Notes: generated by a model from the letters alone, not told the origin. DNA of 64,000 bases from Paragemmobacter ruber (GCF_009908315.1 NZ_JAAATW010000003.1:124001-188000), one strand, 5' to 3'. Counted from the stretch's first letter, positions 34,574 to 43,407 are shown. A program made the numbers and translations.

Positions 34574-34605
34574 GTGCAGACAGGGTGCTGCACGCCTGTC
34601 TGCAC
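34574..34605. terminator. Strong hairpin in the tRNA-Asp / GNAT spacer
   Basis: Perfect 11-bp arms GTGCAGACAGG and CCTGTCTGCAC around a 10-base loop that is itself partly self-complementary. It sits between the plus-strand tRNA genes and the end of the minus-strand GNAT gene. No T tract, so terminator function is tentative. Confidence 0.4.
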
Positions 34606-34646
34606 GCCTTCCTGCATCCGCGCAAACCGCCGAGGCCTTGGCCGCG

Positions 34647-34664
34647 CGGTGGATTATTCCACCG
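34647..34664 (-). terminator. Hairpin just after the GNAT stop
   Basis: Perfect 7-bp stem CGGTGGA / TCCACCG with loop TTAT, eight bases beyond the GNAT stop on the minus strand. Likely intrinsic terminator or 3' stabiliser for the GNAT/M20 operon. Confidence 0.45.
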
Positions 34665-34671
34665 GGCGGCG

Positions 34672-35115
34672 TTACAGTTTCATCCTGTACCGAACATGCC
34701 CATCCGCCGGGACGAAGCGGTCATAAAGCCGCCGGGCGACCGCGTTCTCCTCATCCGTGTGCCAGTAGAGCCGCTGCCAGCCCTTTGCCCGGGCCAGCGC
34801 GATCAGGTCGTCGATCAACCGCTTGCCGATCTTCTTTCCCCGCGCCTCGGGCGCGAGGAAGAGGTCCTCCAGATAGCAGTCCTCCCCGATCACCCAGGTG
34901 GACGGGTGGTGCAGGTGGATGGCGAAGCCCACCATCCTGCCCCCGTCAAAGGCCAGCCGCGCCTTGACCGGGCTTGCGGGGTCCACGAGCCGCGCCCATG
35001 TCGCCGCCGTCACCTCGGGCGCCAGTGCAACCTCATAGAAATCAAGGTATTGCTGCCACAAGCCCCGCCAGCCTGCCTCGTCCCGCGGTTCTGCATCCCG
35101 GATCACGACAGTCAT
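34672..35115 (-). CDS. GNAT-family N-acetyltransferase
   Basis: 147 residues. Acyl-CoA-binding signature LEDLFLAPEARGKKIGKRLIDDLIALARAKGW (beta4-alpha3 with the Arg/Gly pyrophosphate loop) and C-terminal YWHTDEENAVARRLYDRFV. N-terminal VVIRDAEPRDEAGWRGLW. Acetylates an unknown small molecule or protein amine. Its ATG overlaps the stop of the upstream M20 peptidase gene by four bases, so it is the second gene of that operon. Confidence 0.9.
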   Translation of the reverse strand: MTVVIRDAEPRDEAGWRGLWQQYLDFYEVALAPEVTAATWARLVDPASPVKARLAFDGGRMVGFAIHLHHPSTWVIGEDCYLEDLFLAPEARGKKIGKRLIDDLIALARAKGWQRLYWHTDEENAVARRLYDRFVPADGHVRYRMKL

Positions 35116-36485
35116 GCCAGCCGCTCCAGCACCCGCGCCCAGGACCGGATGCCCTTGTGGAAACAGGCCAGATCATATTTTTCATTGGGGGAGTGGATCT
35201 GGTCGTCATCCCGGCCAAAGCCGATCAGCATCGCATCCATGCCAAGCTCCGTCTTGAAATAGCCCGCGATAGGGATGGAACCGCCCGATCCGACAAAGGC
35301 CGCCGCGCGCCCCCATTCGTCGGTCAGCGCCTGACGTGCCGCCTCGAAGGCGGGATCGCCGATTTCCATCACGCTTGCGGGGGATCCCTCGATCCCGTCG
35401 TTCCAGATAATCTCGCAATCCGCCGGAATCCGGCTTTCCGCCCATGATCTGAAGGCGGTGATGATCTTCTCCGGGTCCTGCCGCGACACCAGCCGGAAGC
35501 TCACCTTGGCATGTGCCTCGGACGGCAGCACCGTCTTGAATCCCGCCCCGGTATAGCCGCCCCAGATGCCGTTCACCTCGGCTGTCGGGCGCGACCAGAT
35601 CATCTCCAGCGGTGTGCGGTCCACTTCCCCCGCCGGGATCTTCAGGCCCACATCCCCCAGATATTTGCCGTGGTCAAAGGCCAAGGCCTGCCATTGCTGC
35701 CGCAGCGCATCCGGCAATTCGGCCACATCGTCATAGAAACCGGGAACCTGGACCCGGCCCTCGTCATCATGCAGGTCCGCCAGCAGTCGCGTCAGCACAT
35801 GGATGGGGTTGCGCGCCAGCCCGCCATACATCCCCGAATGGAGGTCGCGATCCGCCGCGCGCAGGGTGAATTCACTCTTCGTCAATCCGCGCAGCATAGT
35901 GGTGATGGCGGGAACCGCATCCTCGAAAAGCCCCGTGTCACAGATCAGCGCCAACTCCGCCCGCAGCTCGGCCGCATGTTCCCGCAGAAACGGGATGAGC
36001 GAGGGCGACCCCGATTCCTCTTCGCCCTCCAGAAAGATTGTCAGCTTGCAGGGCAGGGTGCCATGCACCGCCTTCCAGGCGCGGCAGGCCTCGAGGAAGG
36101 TCATCAGCTGGCCCTTGTCATCCGATGCGCCCCGCGCGCGGATCACCTTGCCCTTCGCGGTGTCCTCGATCGCGGGGTCGAAGGGATCGCGCGCCCAAAG
36201 ATCAAGCGGATCAACGGGTTGCACATCGTAATGGCCATAGAACAGCAAATGCCGGCCGCCTGTCCCGCCATGGGCCACCACCATCGGGTGGCCGGGCGTC
36301 GGGCGGCTGGCCGCCTCGAACCCCAGCGACCGCAGATCCTCGACCAGCCAATCCGCCGCGCGTGCACAATCGGCCTTGTAGGCCGGATCGGTGGAGATCG
36401 ACGGGATGCGCAGCAGGGCCATCAACCGCTCCAGCGCCTGTGGCAGGTCGGCATCAATGCGGGCGAGGACGGCATCAAGGCTCAT
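35112..36485 (-). CDS. M20/M25/M40 family metallo-dipeptidase
   Basis: 457 residues. Dinuclear zinc site elements: LLFYGHYDVQPVDPLDLW (His, and Asp two residues on), GASDDKGQLM (bridging Asp), EGEEESGSPS (catalytic and ligand Glu), a later Asp in ICDTGLF, and a C-terminal His-poor tail ending in a helix. A lid/dimerisation domain covers about residues 195-355 (RDLHSGMYGG). Cleaves dipeptides or N-acyl amino acids in the cytosol; exact substrate unknown. It leads a two-gene operon with the GNAT enzyme. Confidence 0.9.
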   Translation of the reverse strand: MSLDAVLARIDADLPQALERLMALLRIPSISTDPAYKADCARAADWLVEDLRSLGFEAASRPTPGHPMVVAHGGTGGRHLLFYGHYDVQPVDPLDLWARDPFDPAIEDTAKGKVIRARGASDDKGQLMTFLEACRAWKAVHGTLPCKLTIFLEGEEESGSPSLIPFLREHAAELRAELALICDTGLFEDAVPAITTMLRGLTKSEFTLRAADRDLHSGMYGGLARNPIHVLTRLLADLHDDEGRVQVPGFYDDVAELPDALRQQWQALAFDHGKYLGDVGLKIPAGEVDRTPLEMIWSRPTAEVNGIWGGYTGAGFKTVLPSEAHAKVSFRLVSRQDPEKIITAFRSWAESRIPADCEIIWNDGIEGSPASVMEIGDPAFEAARQALTDEWGRAAAFVGSGGSIPIAGYFKTELGMDAMLIGFGRDDDQIHSPNEKYDLACFHKGIRSWARVLERLA

Positions 36486-36598
36486 GGTCGGTGTCTCCTG
36501 ATTGTGATACGCGCCGCGACCCTATCAACACTTCTGCCCCTGTCCAGACCCGGGCAGACAAGCTAAAACACTGCCGTCATCCGTGGAAGGAGCGTCCC

Positions 36599-37153
36599 AT
36601 GCCCCGTCTTGCCTTGCTTGCCCTCGCCCTTGCGCTGCCCTCCGTTCCGGCCGTGGCCCAGACAGTCACGGGCGAACAGGCGGCCGCGCTGCTTTTCGCC
36701 CCGGCCCCGGCAGAGGTGGAGATCAACGGTCAGGGCGTGCTTGCCAAGGATGAGGCGTCGATGCTGGCCATGGTTGCCAAGGATCAGCCCTATTACGCCG
36801 CCATCGCCATCTCGCCCGATGAGGGGCTGATGTCCGAGGCGACGATCGCCGCCGCCAACCACCACACGATCGAGGCGGCCACCGCCGTCGCGCTGGGAGA
36901 ATGCAACGCCAAGAAGACCGGCGCAGCTGATTGCGTGATCGTGGCGGTCGTCCGCCCCGAGGGTTGGGAAGCACGGCCGCTGCAACTGTCGATGTCCGCG
37001 ACCGAGGATTTCGCCAATTACGCGGGCGGGGCGCTGGCGATTTCGGCGGCGACCGGCGCCTGGGGCATCGGTGCCTCTGCCGATGAGGCCGTGGCCGCCT
37101 GCGCCGCCAAGCAGGAAACCGCGACGGATTGCGCGGTTGCCATCGCCAACTGA
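36599..37153 (+). CDS. Exported DUF4189-like protein upstream of hemA
   Basis: 184 residues; ATG 36599 with GGAAGGAG upstream. Signal peptide about 1-21 (LALLALALALPSVPAVAQ). The body has four to five Cys that could pair (ALGECNAKKTGAADCVIV; AVAACAAKQETATDCAVA). The last third, GGALAISAATGAWGIGASADEAVAACA, resembles DUF4189 modules. Function unknown. It shares direction with hemA, 203 bp upstream of it, and is divergent from the M20 gene. In related genomes a similar small exported protein may carry a misleading ALA-synthase annotation by proximity. Confidence 0.7.
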   Translation: MPRLALLALALALPSVPAVAQTVTGEQAAALLFAPAPAEVEINGQGVLAKDEASMLAMVAKDQPYYAAIAISPDEGLMSEATIAAANHHTIEAATAVALGECNAKKTGAADCVIVAVVRPEGWEARPLQLSMSATEDFANYAGGALAISAATGAWGIGASADEAVAACAAKQETATDCAVAIAN

Positions 37154-37198
37154 CTGCGGCAACAGGACACCCGCCTGCGGGGGTGAATCGCCGCCCTT

Positions 37199-37212
37199 TT
37201 GATACATATCAA
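37199..37212. promoter_or_regulatory. FNR/FnrL box upstream of hemA
   Basis: TTGAT-ACAT-ATCAA, a perfect match to the FNR/Anr/FnrL consensus TTGAT-N4-ATCAA. It ends 144 bp before the hemA start and 46 bp after the preceding gene. In Rhodobacter sphaeroides hemA is under FnrL control, so oxygen-responsive activation of ALA synthesis is the expected function. Confidence 0.8.
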
Positions 37213-37239
37213 GGTCAGCAAACCGCCCGCGTACGAAAC

Positions 37240-37323
37240 ATGTCGGCAGATTTGCCGTTTATTGATGAAGCGGCAGCCTGGTTGTCGGGATACGACGGGG
37301 TCGGGAAACGACAGGCGCACTGA
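37240..37323 (+). CDS. Possible 27-residue leader peptide before hemA
   Basis: ATG 37240 to TGA 37323, encoding MSADLPFIDEAAAWLSGYDG then seven more residues. It lies between the FNR box and hemA and contains an inverted repeat CGGCA-N4-TGCCG (37244-37257) at its start. There is no convincing Shine-Dalgarno, so this may be just the hemA 5' leader. Confidence 0.2.
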   Translation: MSADLPFIDEAAAWLSGYDGVGKRQAH

Positions 37324-37356
37324 GGACGGCGGACATCCCGCCGGATAGGAGACGCG

Positions 37357-38580
37357 ATGAATTACGATGTGGCGCTGGATGCCAGCCTGCAACGCCTGCA
37401 CGACGAAGGCCGTTATCGGACCTTCATCGACATCGTGCGCAAGCAGGGCCATTTCCCGCAGGCCGTCTGGCGCCGCCCCGACGGGTCGGAGCGCGAGATC
37501 ACGGTGTGGTGCGGGAATGACTATCTCGGCATGGGTCAGCACCCCGACGTTCTTGCCGCCATGCATGAGGCGCTGGATGCCACCGGCGCAGGGTCGGGCG
37601 GCACGCGCAACATCTCGGGCACCACGGTCTATCACAAGGCGCTGGAGGCTGAGCTTGCCGATCTGCATGGCAAGGAGGCGGCGCTTGTCTTCTCCAGCGC
37701 CTACATCGCCAATGATGCCACGCTGTCCACGCTGCGCAGCATCTTCCCCGGCCTGATCATCTATTCCGATGCGCTCAACCATGCGTCGATGATCGAAGGC
37801 GTGCGTCGCGGCGGTGGCGCCAAGCGCATCTTTCGCCACAATGACCTGGCCCATCTGCGTGAATTACTGGCCGCAGATGATCCGGCGGCGCCCAAGCTGA
37901 TTGCCTTCGAATCGATCTACTCGATGGATGGCGATTTCGGTCCGATCCGGGAAATCTGCGATCTGGCGCAAGAGTTCAACGCGCTGACCTATATCGACGA
38001 GGTCCATGCCGTGGGCATGTACGGCCCGCGCGGCGCAGGGGTGGCGGAACGGGATGGCCAGATGCACCGCATCGACATCATCAACGCCACGCTGGCCAAG
38101 GCGTATGGCGTGTTCGGCGGCTACATCGCGGCCAGTGCCAAGATGGTGGATGCCATCCGCTCCTACGCGCCCGGCTTCATCTTCACCACATCGCTTCCAC
38201 CCGCGGTCGCGGCAGGGGCGGCGGCGTCGGTCCGCATCCTGAAGACCGCGCAGCATCTGCGCGATGCCCAGCAGAGCCATGCCCGCATCCTGAAGATGCG
38301 CCTGAAGGGGCTGGGTCTGCCGATCATCGACCACGGCAGCCATATCGTGCCTGTGCATGTGGGGGATCCCGTGCATTGCAAGATGCTGTCGGACATGCTG
38401 CTGGAGCAGTTCGGCATCTATGTGCAGCCGATCAACTTTCCCACCGTGCCGCGCGGCACGGAACGGCTGCGCTTCACGCCATCGCCTGTGCATGATTCAA
38501 GGCAGATCGACCACTTGGTGCGGGCGATGGATGCACTTTGGCGCCATTGTGCGCTGAATCGCGCCGAGGTGTCCGCGTGA
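37357..38580 (+). CDS. hemA: 5-aminolevulinate synthase
   Basis: 407 residues. Alpha-oxoamine synthase: [27 protein letters not shown] (substrate/PLP loop), [31 protein letters not shown], and PLP Lys248 in [14 protein letters not shown], the same position as in Rhodobacter capsulatus ALAS. Condenses glycine and succinyl-CoA to ALA, the first step of haem and bacteriochlorophyll synthesis by the Shemin route. Length and all motifs intact. FNR box upstream. Rhodobacter species also have a second isozyme (hemT), which cannot be judged here. Confidence 0.97.
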   Translation: MNYDVALDASLQRLHDEGRYRTFIDIVRKQGHFPQAVWRRPDGSEREITVWCGNDYLGMGQHPDVLAAMHEALDATGAGSGGTRNISGTTVYHKALEAELADLHGKEAALVFSSAYIANDATLSTLRSIFPGLIIYSDALNHASMIEGVRRGGGAKRIFRHNDLAHLRELLAADDPAAPKLIAFESIYSMDGDFGPIREICDLAQEFNALTYIDEVHAVGMYGPRGAGVAERDGQMHRIDIINATLAKAYGVFGGYIAASAKMVDAIRSYAPGFIFTTSLPPAVAAGAAASVRILKTAQHLRDAQQSHARILKMRLKGLGLPIIDHGSHIVPVHVGDPVHCKMLSDMLLEQFGIYVQPINFPTVPRGTERLRFTPSPVHDSRQIDHLVRAMDALWRHCALNRAEVSA

Positions 38581-38603
38581 CGCTTTCCGCACATGCGAAA
38601 GCG
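38581..38603 (+). terminator. Hairpin directly after hemA
   Basis: CGCTTTC-C-GC / GC-GAAAGCG stem with one bulged C and loop ACAT, starting at the base after the stop codon. No long T tract; moderate terminator candidate separating hemA from rodZ. Confidence 0.45.
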
Positions 38604-38652
38604 CTTGCCCTGTGCTAAGTTATCTTGAATACGGCAGAATATGAGTCGCCCT

Positions 38653-38669
38653 GAACGCGACTCGCGTTC
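38653..38669. promoter_or_regulatory. Inverted repeat GAACGCG-N3-CGCGTTC in the rodZ leader
   Basis: Perfect 7-bp arms 26-42 bp upstream of the rodZ-like start. It could be an operator or a 5'-UTR hairpin close to the ribosome-binding site. Spacing does not fit the alphaproteobacterial LexA box. Confidence 0.4.
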
Positions 38670-38694
38670 TTGGGGCAGTGAAGGGGCGGTTTGC

Positions 38695-39954
38695 ATGATC
38701 GGTTGGAGGTCAAAACCTTCGACGGCAGAGGTCGACAAGCCTAAAGGGTTTGACGATTTCGAACTGCGCCTTGGCGATCTGATGCGTGGTGAACGGGCCA
38801 CGCTTGGCAAATCGCTGCTCGACGTTCAGCGCGAATTGAAGATCAAGGCCACCTACATCGCCGCGATCGAAAATGCCGATGTCTCGGCCTTTGAAACGCA
38901 GGGCTTTGTCGCGGGCTATGTGCGGTCTTATGCGCGCTATCTGGGCATGGATCCCGACTGGGCCTTCCGAAAGTTCTGTGTCGAGGCGAATTTCACCGTC
39001 GCCCATGGCATGAGCGCGGCCGCCTCCTCGCAGGGGATGACGGCAAAGCGCGCCCCGCAGGAATTCGGCGATCCGCTGGCAAACCCGAACGCTACCTTTG
39101 TGCCGCGCGGTGAAAGCGTCTTTTCGCGGGTCGAGCCGGGCGCGGTGGGATCAGTCCTCGTGCTGGCGCTGCTGATCGGCGGCATCGGCTATGGCGGCTG
39201 GTCCGTGCTGCAAGAGGTGCAGCGCGTACAGCTCGCCCCGGTGGATCAGGCCCCGGCCGTGGTGGCCGAGATCGACCCGCTGGATGGCGTGGCGCCGGTG
39301 GCGCCTCTGGTGGCCGAAGTTGCCGCCGAGCCTGAGCCCGCCTCTGCCGCCCTGGCCGAGGCGGATGCCTCGGCGCGGCCGGATCTGATGGATCGGCTTT
39401 ACCGACCGCAGGCGCTGGATGTGCCTGTGCTGACCTCGCGCGATGGTCCGATCGCCGCGATCAACCCGCGCGAAACGGGCGCCCTTGCCGATGCAGGGCG
39501 CGGCACGTCGCTGAACACGGCCGTCGATCAGGCGCTGGCCGAGGCGGGCGTGACCGAAACCGGTGTGCAGGTGGTGGCCGATGCCGCCCCGCAACTCGAG
39601 GTGCTGGCGGTGCGTCCGTCCTGGGTGCGGGTGCAGTCCGCAGACGGAACGGTGCTGTTTGAAAAGATCCTCGACGCGGGCGAGCGTTATGTCGTGCCAA
39701 GCCTCGAAGAACCGCCGGTCCTGCGGGCGGGGAATTCGGGTTCTGTTTACTTTGCCGTGAACGGGCGCACTTATGGCCCCGCCGCGCCGGGTGCGTCTGT
39801 GGTGAAGAACCTGCCGCTGGCCGCCGAAACGCTGACCGAAACCTTCGCCGAGGCGGATCTTTCGGTGGATGCCGATCTTGCGAAATTCGTGAACGTGGCC
39901 GAAGCCGCGCCTGAGGGCGAACTCCCTGCCGAAGCCGCGCCGCTGACCGAGTGA
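38695..39954 (+). CDS. RodZ-like cytoskeletal/HTH membrane protein with DUF4115
   Basis: 419 residues from ATG 38695 (GAAGGGG upstream). N-terminal HTH_25 domain, about residues 17-95 (FELRLGDLMRGERATLGKSL, KATYIAAIENADVSAFETQG, YVRSYARYLGMDPDWAF); one transmembrane helix near 145-167 (GSVLVLALLIGGIGYGGW); Ala/Pro/Glu-rich periplasmic linker; C-terminal DUF4115 beta domain (LEVLAVRPSWVRVQSADG). This order matches RodZ, which links MreB to the elongation machinery. The rodZ-ispG order, seen here, is also that of E. coli. Confidence 0.82.
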   Translation: MIGWRSKPSTAEVDKPKGFDDFELRLGDLMRGERATLGKSLLDVQRELKIKATYIAAIENADVSAFETQGFVAGYVRSYARYLGMDPDWAFRKFCVEANFTVAHGMSAAASSQGMTAKRAPQEFGDPLANPNATFVPRGESVFSRVEPGAVGSVLVLALLIGGIGYGGWSVLQEVQRVQLAPVDQAPAVVAEIDPLDGVAPVAPLVAEVAAEPEPASAALAEADASARPDLMDRLYRPQALDVPVLTSRDGPIAAINPRETGALADAGRGTSLNTAVDQALAEAGVTETGVQVVADAAPQLEVLAVRPSWVRVQSADGTVLFEKILDAGERYVVPSLEEPPVLRAGNSGSVYFAVNGRTYGPAAPGASVVKNLPLAAETLTETFAEADLSVDADLAKFVNVAEAAPEGELPAEAAPLTE

Positions 39955-39966
39955 CGGGCGGCACAC

Positions 39967-39984
39967 TGTCAGGTTAAGCTGACA
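39967..39984. promoter_or_regulatory. PpsR/CrtJ-type operator upstream of ispG
   Basis: TGTCAGGTTAAGCTGACA, exact fit to TGTc-N10-gACA, 12 bp after the rodZ-like stop and 91 bp before ispG. It matches the bciB site (20219-20236) at 16 of 18 positions. It could also be a weak terminator hairpin for rodZ, but the pairing with the bciB site favours an operator. Confidence 0.55.
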
Positions 39985-40075
39985 TTTCCCTTTGCTGTGA
40001 TGGCCTTTCGGTTGCCCTTGCCGGACGGGATCGCTATTTCTGGTGCAGTCATCCGCCCGCAGCAGGACCGCCCTC

Positions 40076-41206
40076 ATGTCGCTGAATTCCGTTCGTCCCT
40101 GGCGCAACATCTATCGCCGGAAGTCGCGCCAGATCCGGGTGGGCAAGGTTCTGGTCGGGGGCGATGCACCGATCAGCGTTCAGACCATGACGAACACGCT
40201 GACCACCGATGTCGCCGCCACCATTGAACAGATCCAGCGCGCGGCCATTGCAGGCGCGGATATCGTGCGCGTCTCAACCCCCGATGAGGACAGCACCCGC
40301 GCGTTGCGCGAGATCGTGGCCGAAAGCCCCGTTCCCATCGTGGCCGATATCCATTTCCACTACCGCCGCGCGATCGAGGCCGCCGAGGCGGGCGCTGCTT
40401 GCCTGCGGATCAACCCCGGCAATATTGGCGATGCGCGCCGCGTTAAGGAAGTGGTCAAGGCCGCCAAGGATCACGGCTGTTCCATCCGCATCGGCGTGAA
40501 TGCCGGATCGCTGGAGCGGCATCTGTTGGAAAAATACGGCGAGCCGTGCCCGGATGCGATGGTGGAATCCGGCATGGATCACATCAAGCTGTTGCAGGAC
40601 AACGATTTCCACGAATTCAAGATCAGCGTGAAGGCATCGGATGTCTTCCTTGCCGCCGCCGCCTATCAGCAATTGGCCGAGGCGACGGATGCCCCGATCC
40701 ATCTGGGCATCACCGAAGCCGGGGGCCTGATGTCGGGCACCGTGAAATCGGCCATCGGTCTGGGCAACCTGCTTTGGATGGGGATCGGTGACACGATCCG
40801 TGTCTCCCTTTCCGCCGATCCGGTGGAAGAGGTGAAGGTGGGGTTCGAAATCCTCAAATCCCTCGGCCTGCGCCATCGCGGCGTGACCATCATCTCCTGC
40901 CCCTCCTGCGCGCGGCAGGGCTTTGACGTGATCAAGACCGTCTCGGCGCTAGAGGATCGGCTGGCCCATGTGACCACCTCGCTCTCGCTGTCGATCATCG
41001 GTTGCGTGGTCAATGGCCCGGGCGAGGCGCTGATGACCGATATCGGATTCACCGGCGGCGGGGCAGGATCGGGCATGGTCTATCTGGCGGGCAAGCAGAG
41101 CCACAAGCTGTCCAACGAACAGATGATCGACCACATCGTTGAACTGGTGGAGAAGAAGGCCGCCGAAATCGAGGCGGCCGAGAAAGCCGCAGAGGCCGCG
41201 GAATAG
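40076..41206 (+). CDS. ispG: 4-hydroxy-3-methylbut-2-en-1-yl diphosphate synthase (flavodoxin/ferredoxin)
   Basis: 376 residues from ATG 40076. TIM barrel with [36 protein letters not shown], and the [4Fe-4S] cysteines in [12 protein letters not shown] and the later [10 protein letters not shown], where the conserved Glu follows. Penultimate step of the MEP pathway: converts MEcPP to HMBPP, feeding carotenoids, quinones and the phytyl/geranylgeranyl tail of bacteriochlorophyll. A long 5' leader carries the PpsR-like site. C-terminal Ala/Glu/Lys-rich tail. Confidence 0.96.
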   Translation: MSLNSVRPWRNIYRRKSRQIRVGKVLVGGDAPISVQTMTNTLTTDVAATIEQIQRAAIAGADIVRVSTPDEDSTRALREIVAESPVPIVADIHFHYRRAIEAAEAGAACLRINPGNIGDARRVKEVVKAAKDHGCSIRIGVNAGSLERHLLEKYGEPCPDAMVESGMDHIKLLQDNDFHEFKISVKASDVFLAAAAYQQLAEATDAPIHLGITEAGGLMSGTVKSAIGLGNLLWMGIGDTIRVSLSADPVEEVKVGFEILKSLGLRHRGVTIISCPSCARQGFDVIKTVSALEDRLAHVTTSLSLSIIGCVVNGPGEALMTDIGFTGGGAGSGMVYLAGKQSHKLSNEQMIDHIVELVEKKAAEIEAAEKAAEAAE

Positions 41207-41216
41207 GGCAGGGCGA

Positions 41217-41972
41217 TCAGCCCTCCTTCGCGGCGCGCTGTTTTTGCACGATCTGCTGCATCGCCTTCAGCGGGACATAGCCACGCACCATCGTGCCACC
41301 TACGACAAAGGTGGGCGTTCCGCTGATCTCCATCGTCTTTGCCAGCCGGTGATTGTCTTCGATGACCTTGGTCACTTCGGGTGCGCCCATCCGTTCCATG
41401 ATCGGCGCGGGGTCGAGACCCATCTCTCTGGCCAGTCGGGCCAGCGCTTCGGCCGTCGGTTCGGCGCGCAGCGAGAGCAGCGCATCATGCGCCTGTTTGT
41501 AGGCGTCGCCGCCGTGAAGTTGCAGCACCGCGATGGCAAAGCGCGATGACAGCACCGACGCCTCGCCCAGAATGGGGTATTCCTTCAGGACAAAGCGGAT
41601 GTTGCCATCGGTTTCCACAAGCTGATCAACCTCTTGCCAGGCCTTGCGGCAATAGCCACAGCGATAGTCGATGAACTCTACCACCGTGATGTCGCCGTCC
41701 GGGTTGCCGCCCACCCAAGAGGCGGCATCGTTGAAGATGGCATCGGATTGCGCGGCCACCATTTCTTTGTCGCGCGCGGCGGCGGCAACCTTTTCGCGTG
41801 CCTCCAGCTCGTCCATGACTTCGATCAGAACCTCGGGGTTCTCAAGCAGGTAGGCCCGCACCTCGGCGCGAAAGGCCGCGCGCTCGGCATCGGTCATGTC
41901 GGTCAGCCCCTCGGCATGGCCGGGCATAGCGAAGGCAAGGGCAAGGGCAGTGCCGGTCAGAAGGTTGCGCAT
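41217..41972 (-). CDS. DsbA-family thiol:disulfide interchange protein
   Basis: 251 residues from ATG 41972. Signal peptide about 1-20 (LLTGTALALAFAMPGHAE). An alpha-helical Scs/DsbA-type N-terminal segment (about 22-80) precedes the thioredoxin fold with active site Cys105-Gly-Tyr-Cys108 (FIDYRCGYCRKAW) and cis-Pro in GTPTFVVGG. It resembles ScsC/DsbG-like periplasmic proteins with an N-terminal oligomerisation helix. Oxidase versus isomerase role is not decidable by eye. It is convergent with ispG, with 10 bp between stops. Confidence 0.88.
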   Translation of the reverse strand: MRNLLTGTALALAFAMPGHAEGLTDMTDAERAAFRAEVRAYLLENPEVLIEVMDELEAREKVAAAARDKEMVAAQSDAIFNDAASWVGGNPDGDITVVEFIDYRCGYCRKAWQEVDQLVETDGNIRFVLKEYPILGEASVLSSRFAIAVLQLHGGDAYKQAHDALLSLRAEPTAEALARLAREMGLDPAPIMERMGAPEVTKVIEDNHRLAKTMEISGTPTFVVGGTMVRGYVPLKAMQQIVQKQRAAKEG

Positions 41973-42204
41973 CGGGGCTCCGTGTGCGATCGCCCCTTCG
42001 GGGCAGTGGCAAGGTGGCTGGCTTCGGTCGGCAAGGTGCATCAGCGCCGCTTGGGTGGCAGTTTACGGGGTGAAAGGCTCGCAGTTCAAGGTCACGTCCG
42101 GCATGGTCGCCGCAACGTGATGCCGGTTTTCCCACGTCCTTCGGCTGGCTGGACAAGGCCCGCGCCGCACGGAATACTGGGAAAAAATGAGGGAGGGTAA
42201 GGGG

Positions 42205-43407
42205 ATGCGGGCAGGGCTGATCGCCTTCTTTATCGCGATGATGGCTTTTGGACAGGCCGCCGCCCAAGAGCTTTCGGCGCTGGCGCGGCTTGATCCCGCG
42301 GCCTCGTCCATCGCGGATCAGGGCGAGATGGTATCCGTCACCCTGCATCTGAGCCAGCCCGTCCCGTGGCGGGTGCGGCTGGCCGATGATCCCCGCCGCG
42401 TGATCCTCGACTTCCGCGAGGTGGACTGGTCGGGGATCGCCGACATGCCGACGACCAGCGCCCGTCTGGGCGACCTTCGCGCCGGAAGTTTCCGCCCTGG
42501 CTGGTCGCGGCTGGTGATGGAGTTGAAGGCCCCCCTCACGGTGATGGGGGCCGAGATGACGACGGATGCTGGGGCGACCGTCCGCCTGCAACTGGCCCCG
42601 AGCACGCCCGCCGAATTCGCCCGGCAGGCCGCCTTGCCCGAACCGCCGGAATGGGCGCTGCCCGCCGCCGCCGATCTGCCGGCGCCCGCCCCGCGCGGGA
42701 CCGGGCCGCTTGTGGTGGTTCTCGATCCCGGTCACGGCGGCATCGACCCCGGGGCCGAACGCGACGGCCATACCGAGGCGGAACTGATGCTTACCTTCGC
42801 GCGCGAGCTGAAGGAACTTCTGGTCCGGGATGGCAGCTTCCGCGTTGTGATGACGCGGGAAGAGGATGTTTTCGTCCCGCTCGAGACGCGCATTTCCATC
42901 GCCCATGCCGCGGGGGCGGATGTGTTCCTGTCGCTGCACGCCGATGCGCTGGCCGAGGGCGAGGCCGTCGGGGCCACGATTTACACCCTGTCCGATGACG
43001 CCAGTGACGAGGCCGCCCGCGCGCTTGCCGAACGGCACGACCGGGATGATCTGCTGTCGGGCATTGATCTGTCGGATCAGGATGATCTGGTGGCGACCGT
43101 GCTGATGGACATGGCCCGCACCGAAACCCAGCCCCGGATCGACCGGCTGGCGCTGGCCCTGCGCCAATCCATTTCAGGCGCTGGGTTGAAGATGCACCGC
43201 CACCCGATCCAGCAGGCGGGATTTTCGGTGCTGAAATCGCCGGATGTGCCGTCCCTGCTCATCGAGCTTGGTTTCCTCTCCTCTGCCTCGGATCTGGAAC
43301 GCCTGATCGACCCCGAATGGCGTGCCGCCATGGCCGAGTCGATCCGGGATGCGCTGCGCGTCTGGGCCGCCGAGGATGCGGCGCTGTCCGATCTGCGCGA
43401 CGATTGA
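42205..43407 (+). CDS. N-acetylmuramoyl-L-alanine amidase with AMIN domain (AmiC-like)
   Basis: 400 residues from ATG 42205 behind GGGTAAGGGG. Signal peptide about 1-22; AMIN domain about 28-125 (SVTLHLSQPVPWRVRLADDP); Amidase_3 domain about 165-395 with zinc ligands in LDPGHGGIDPGAERDGHTEAE and LSLHADAL and a catalytic Glu in LLIELGFLSS. Cleaves septal peptidoglycan during daughter-cell separation; AMIN targets it to the septum. It lies 114 bp before the PBP1A gene, the same wall-synthesis neighbourhood. Confidence 0.93.
   Translation: MRAGLIAFFIAMMAFGQAAAQELSALARLDPAASSIADQGEMVSVTLHLSQPVPWRVRLADDPRRVILDFREVDWSGIADMPTTSARLGDLRAGSFRPGWSRLVMELKAPLTVMGAEMTTDAGATVRLQLAPSTPAEFARQAALPEPPEWALPAAADLPAPAPRGTGPLVVVLDPGHGGIDPGAERDGHTEAELMLTFARELKELLVRDGSFRVVMTREEDVFVPLETRISIAHAAGADVFLSLHADALAEGEAVGATIYTLSDDASDEAARALAERHDRDDLLSGIDLSDQDDLVATVLMDMARTETQPRIDRLALALRQSISGAGLKMHRHPIQQAGFSVLKSPDVPSLLIELGFLSSASDLERLIDPEWRAAMAESIRDALRVWAAEDAALSDLRDD

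Noticed and set aside
36520-36556. TGTCC...GCAGACA upstream of the DUF4189-like gene as a third PpsR site
   Set aside because: The spacing is TGT-N14-ACA, not N12, and the inner bases do not match the other two sites.
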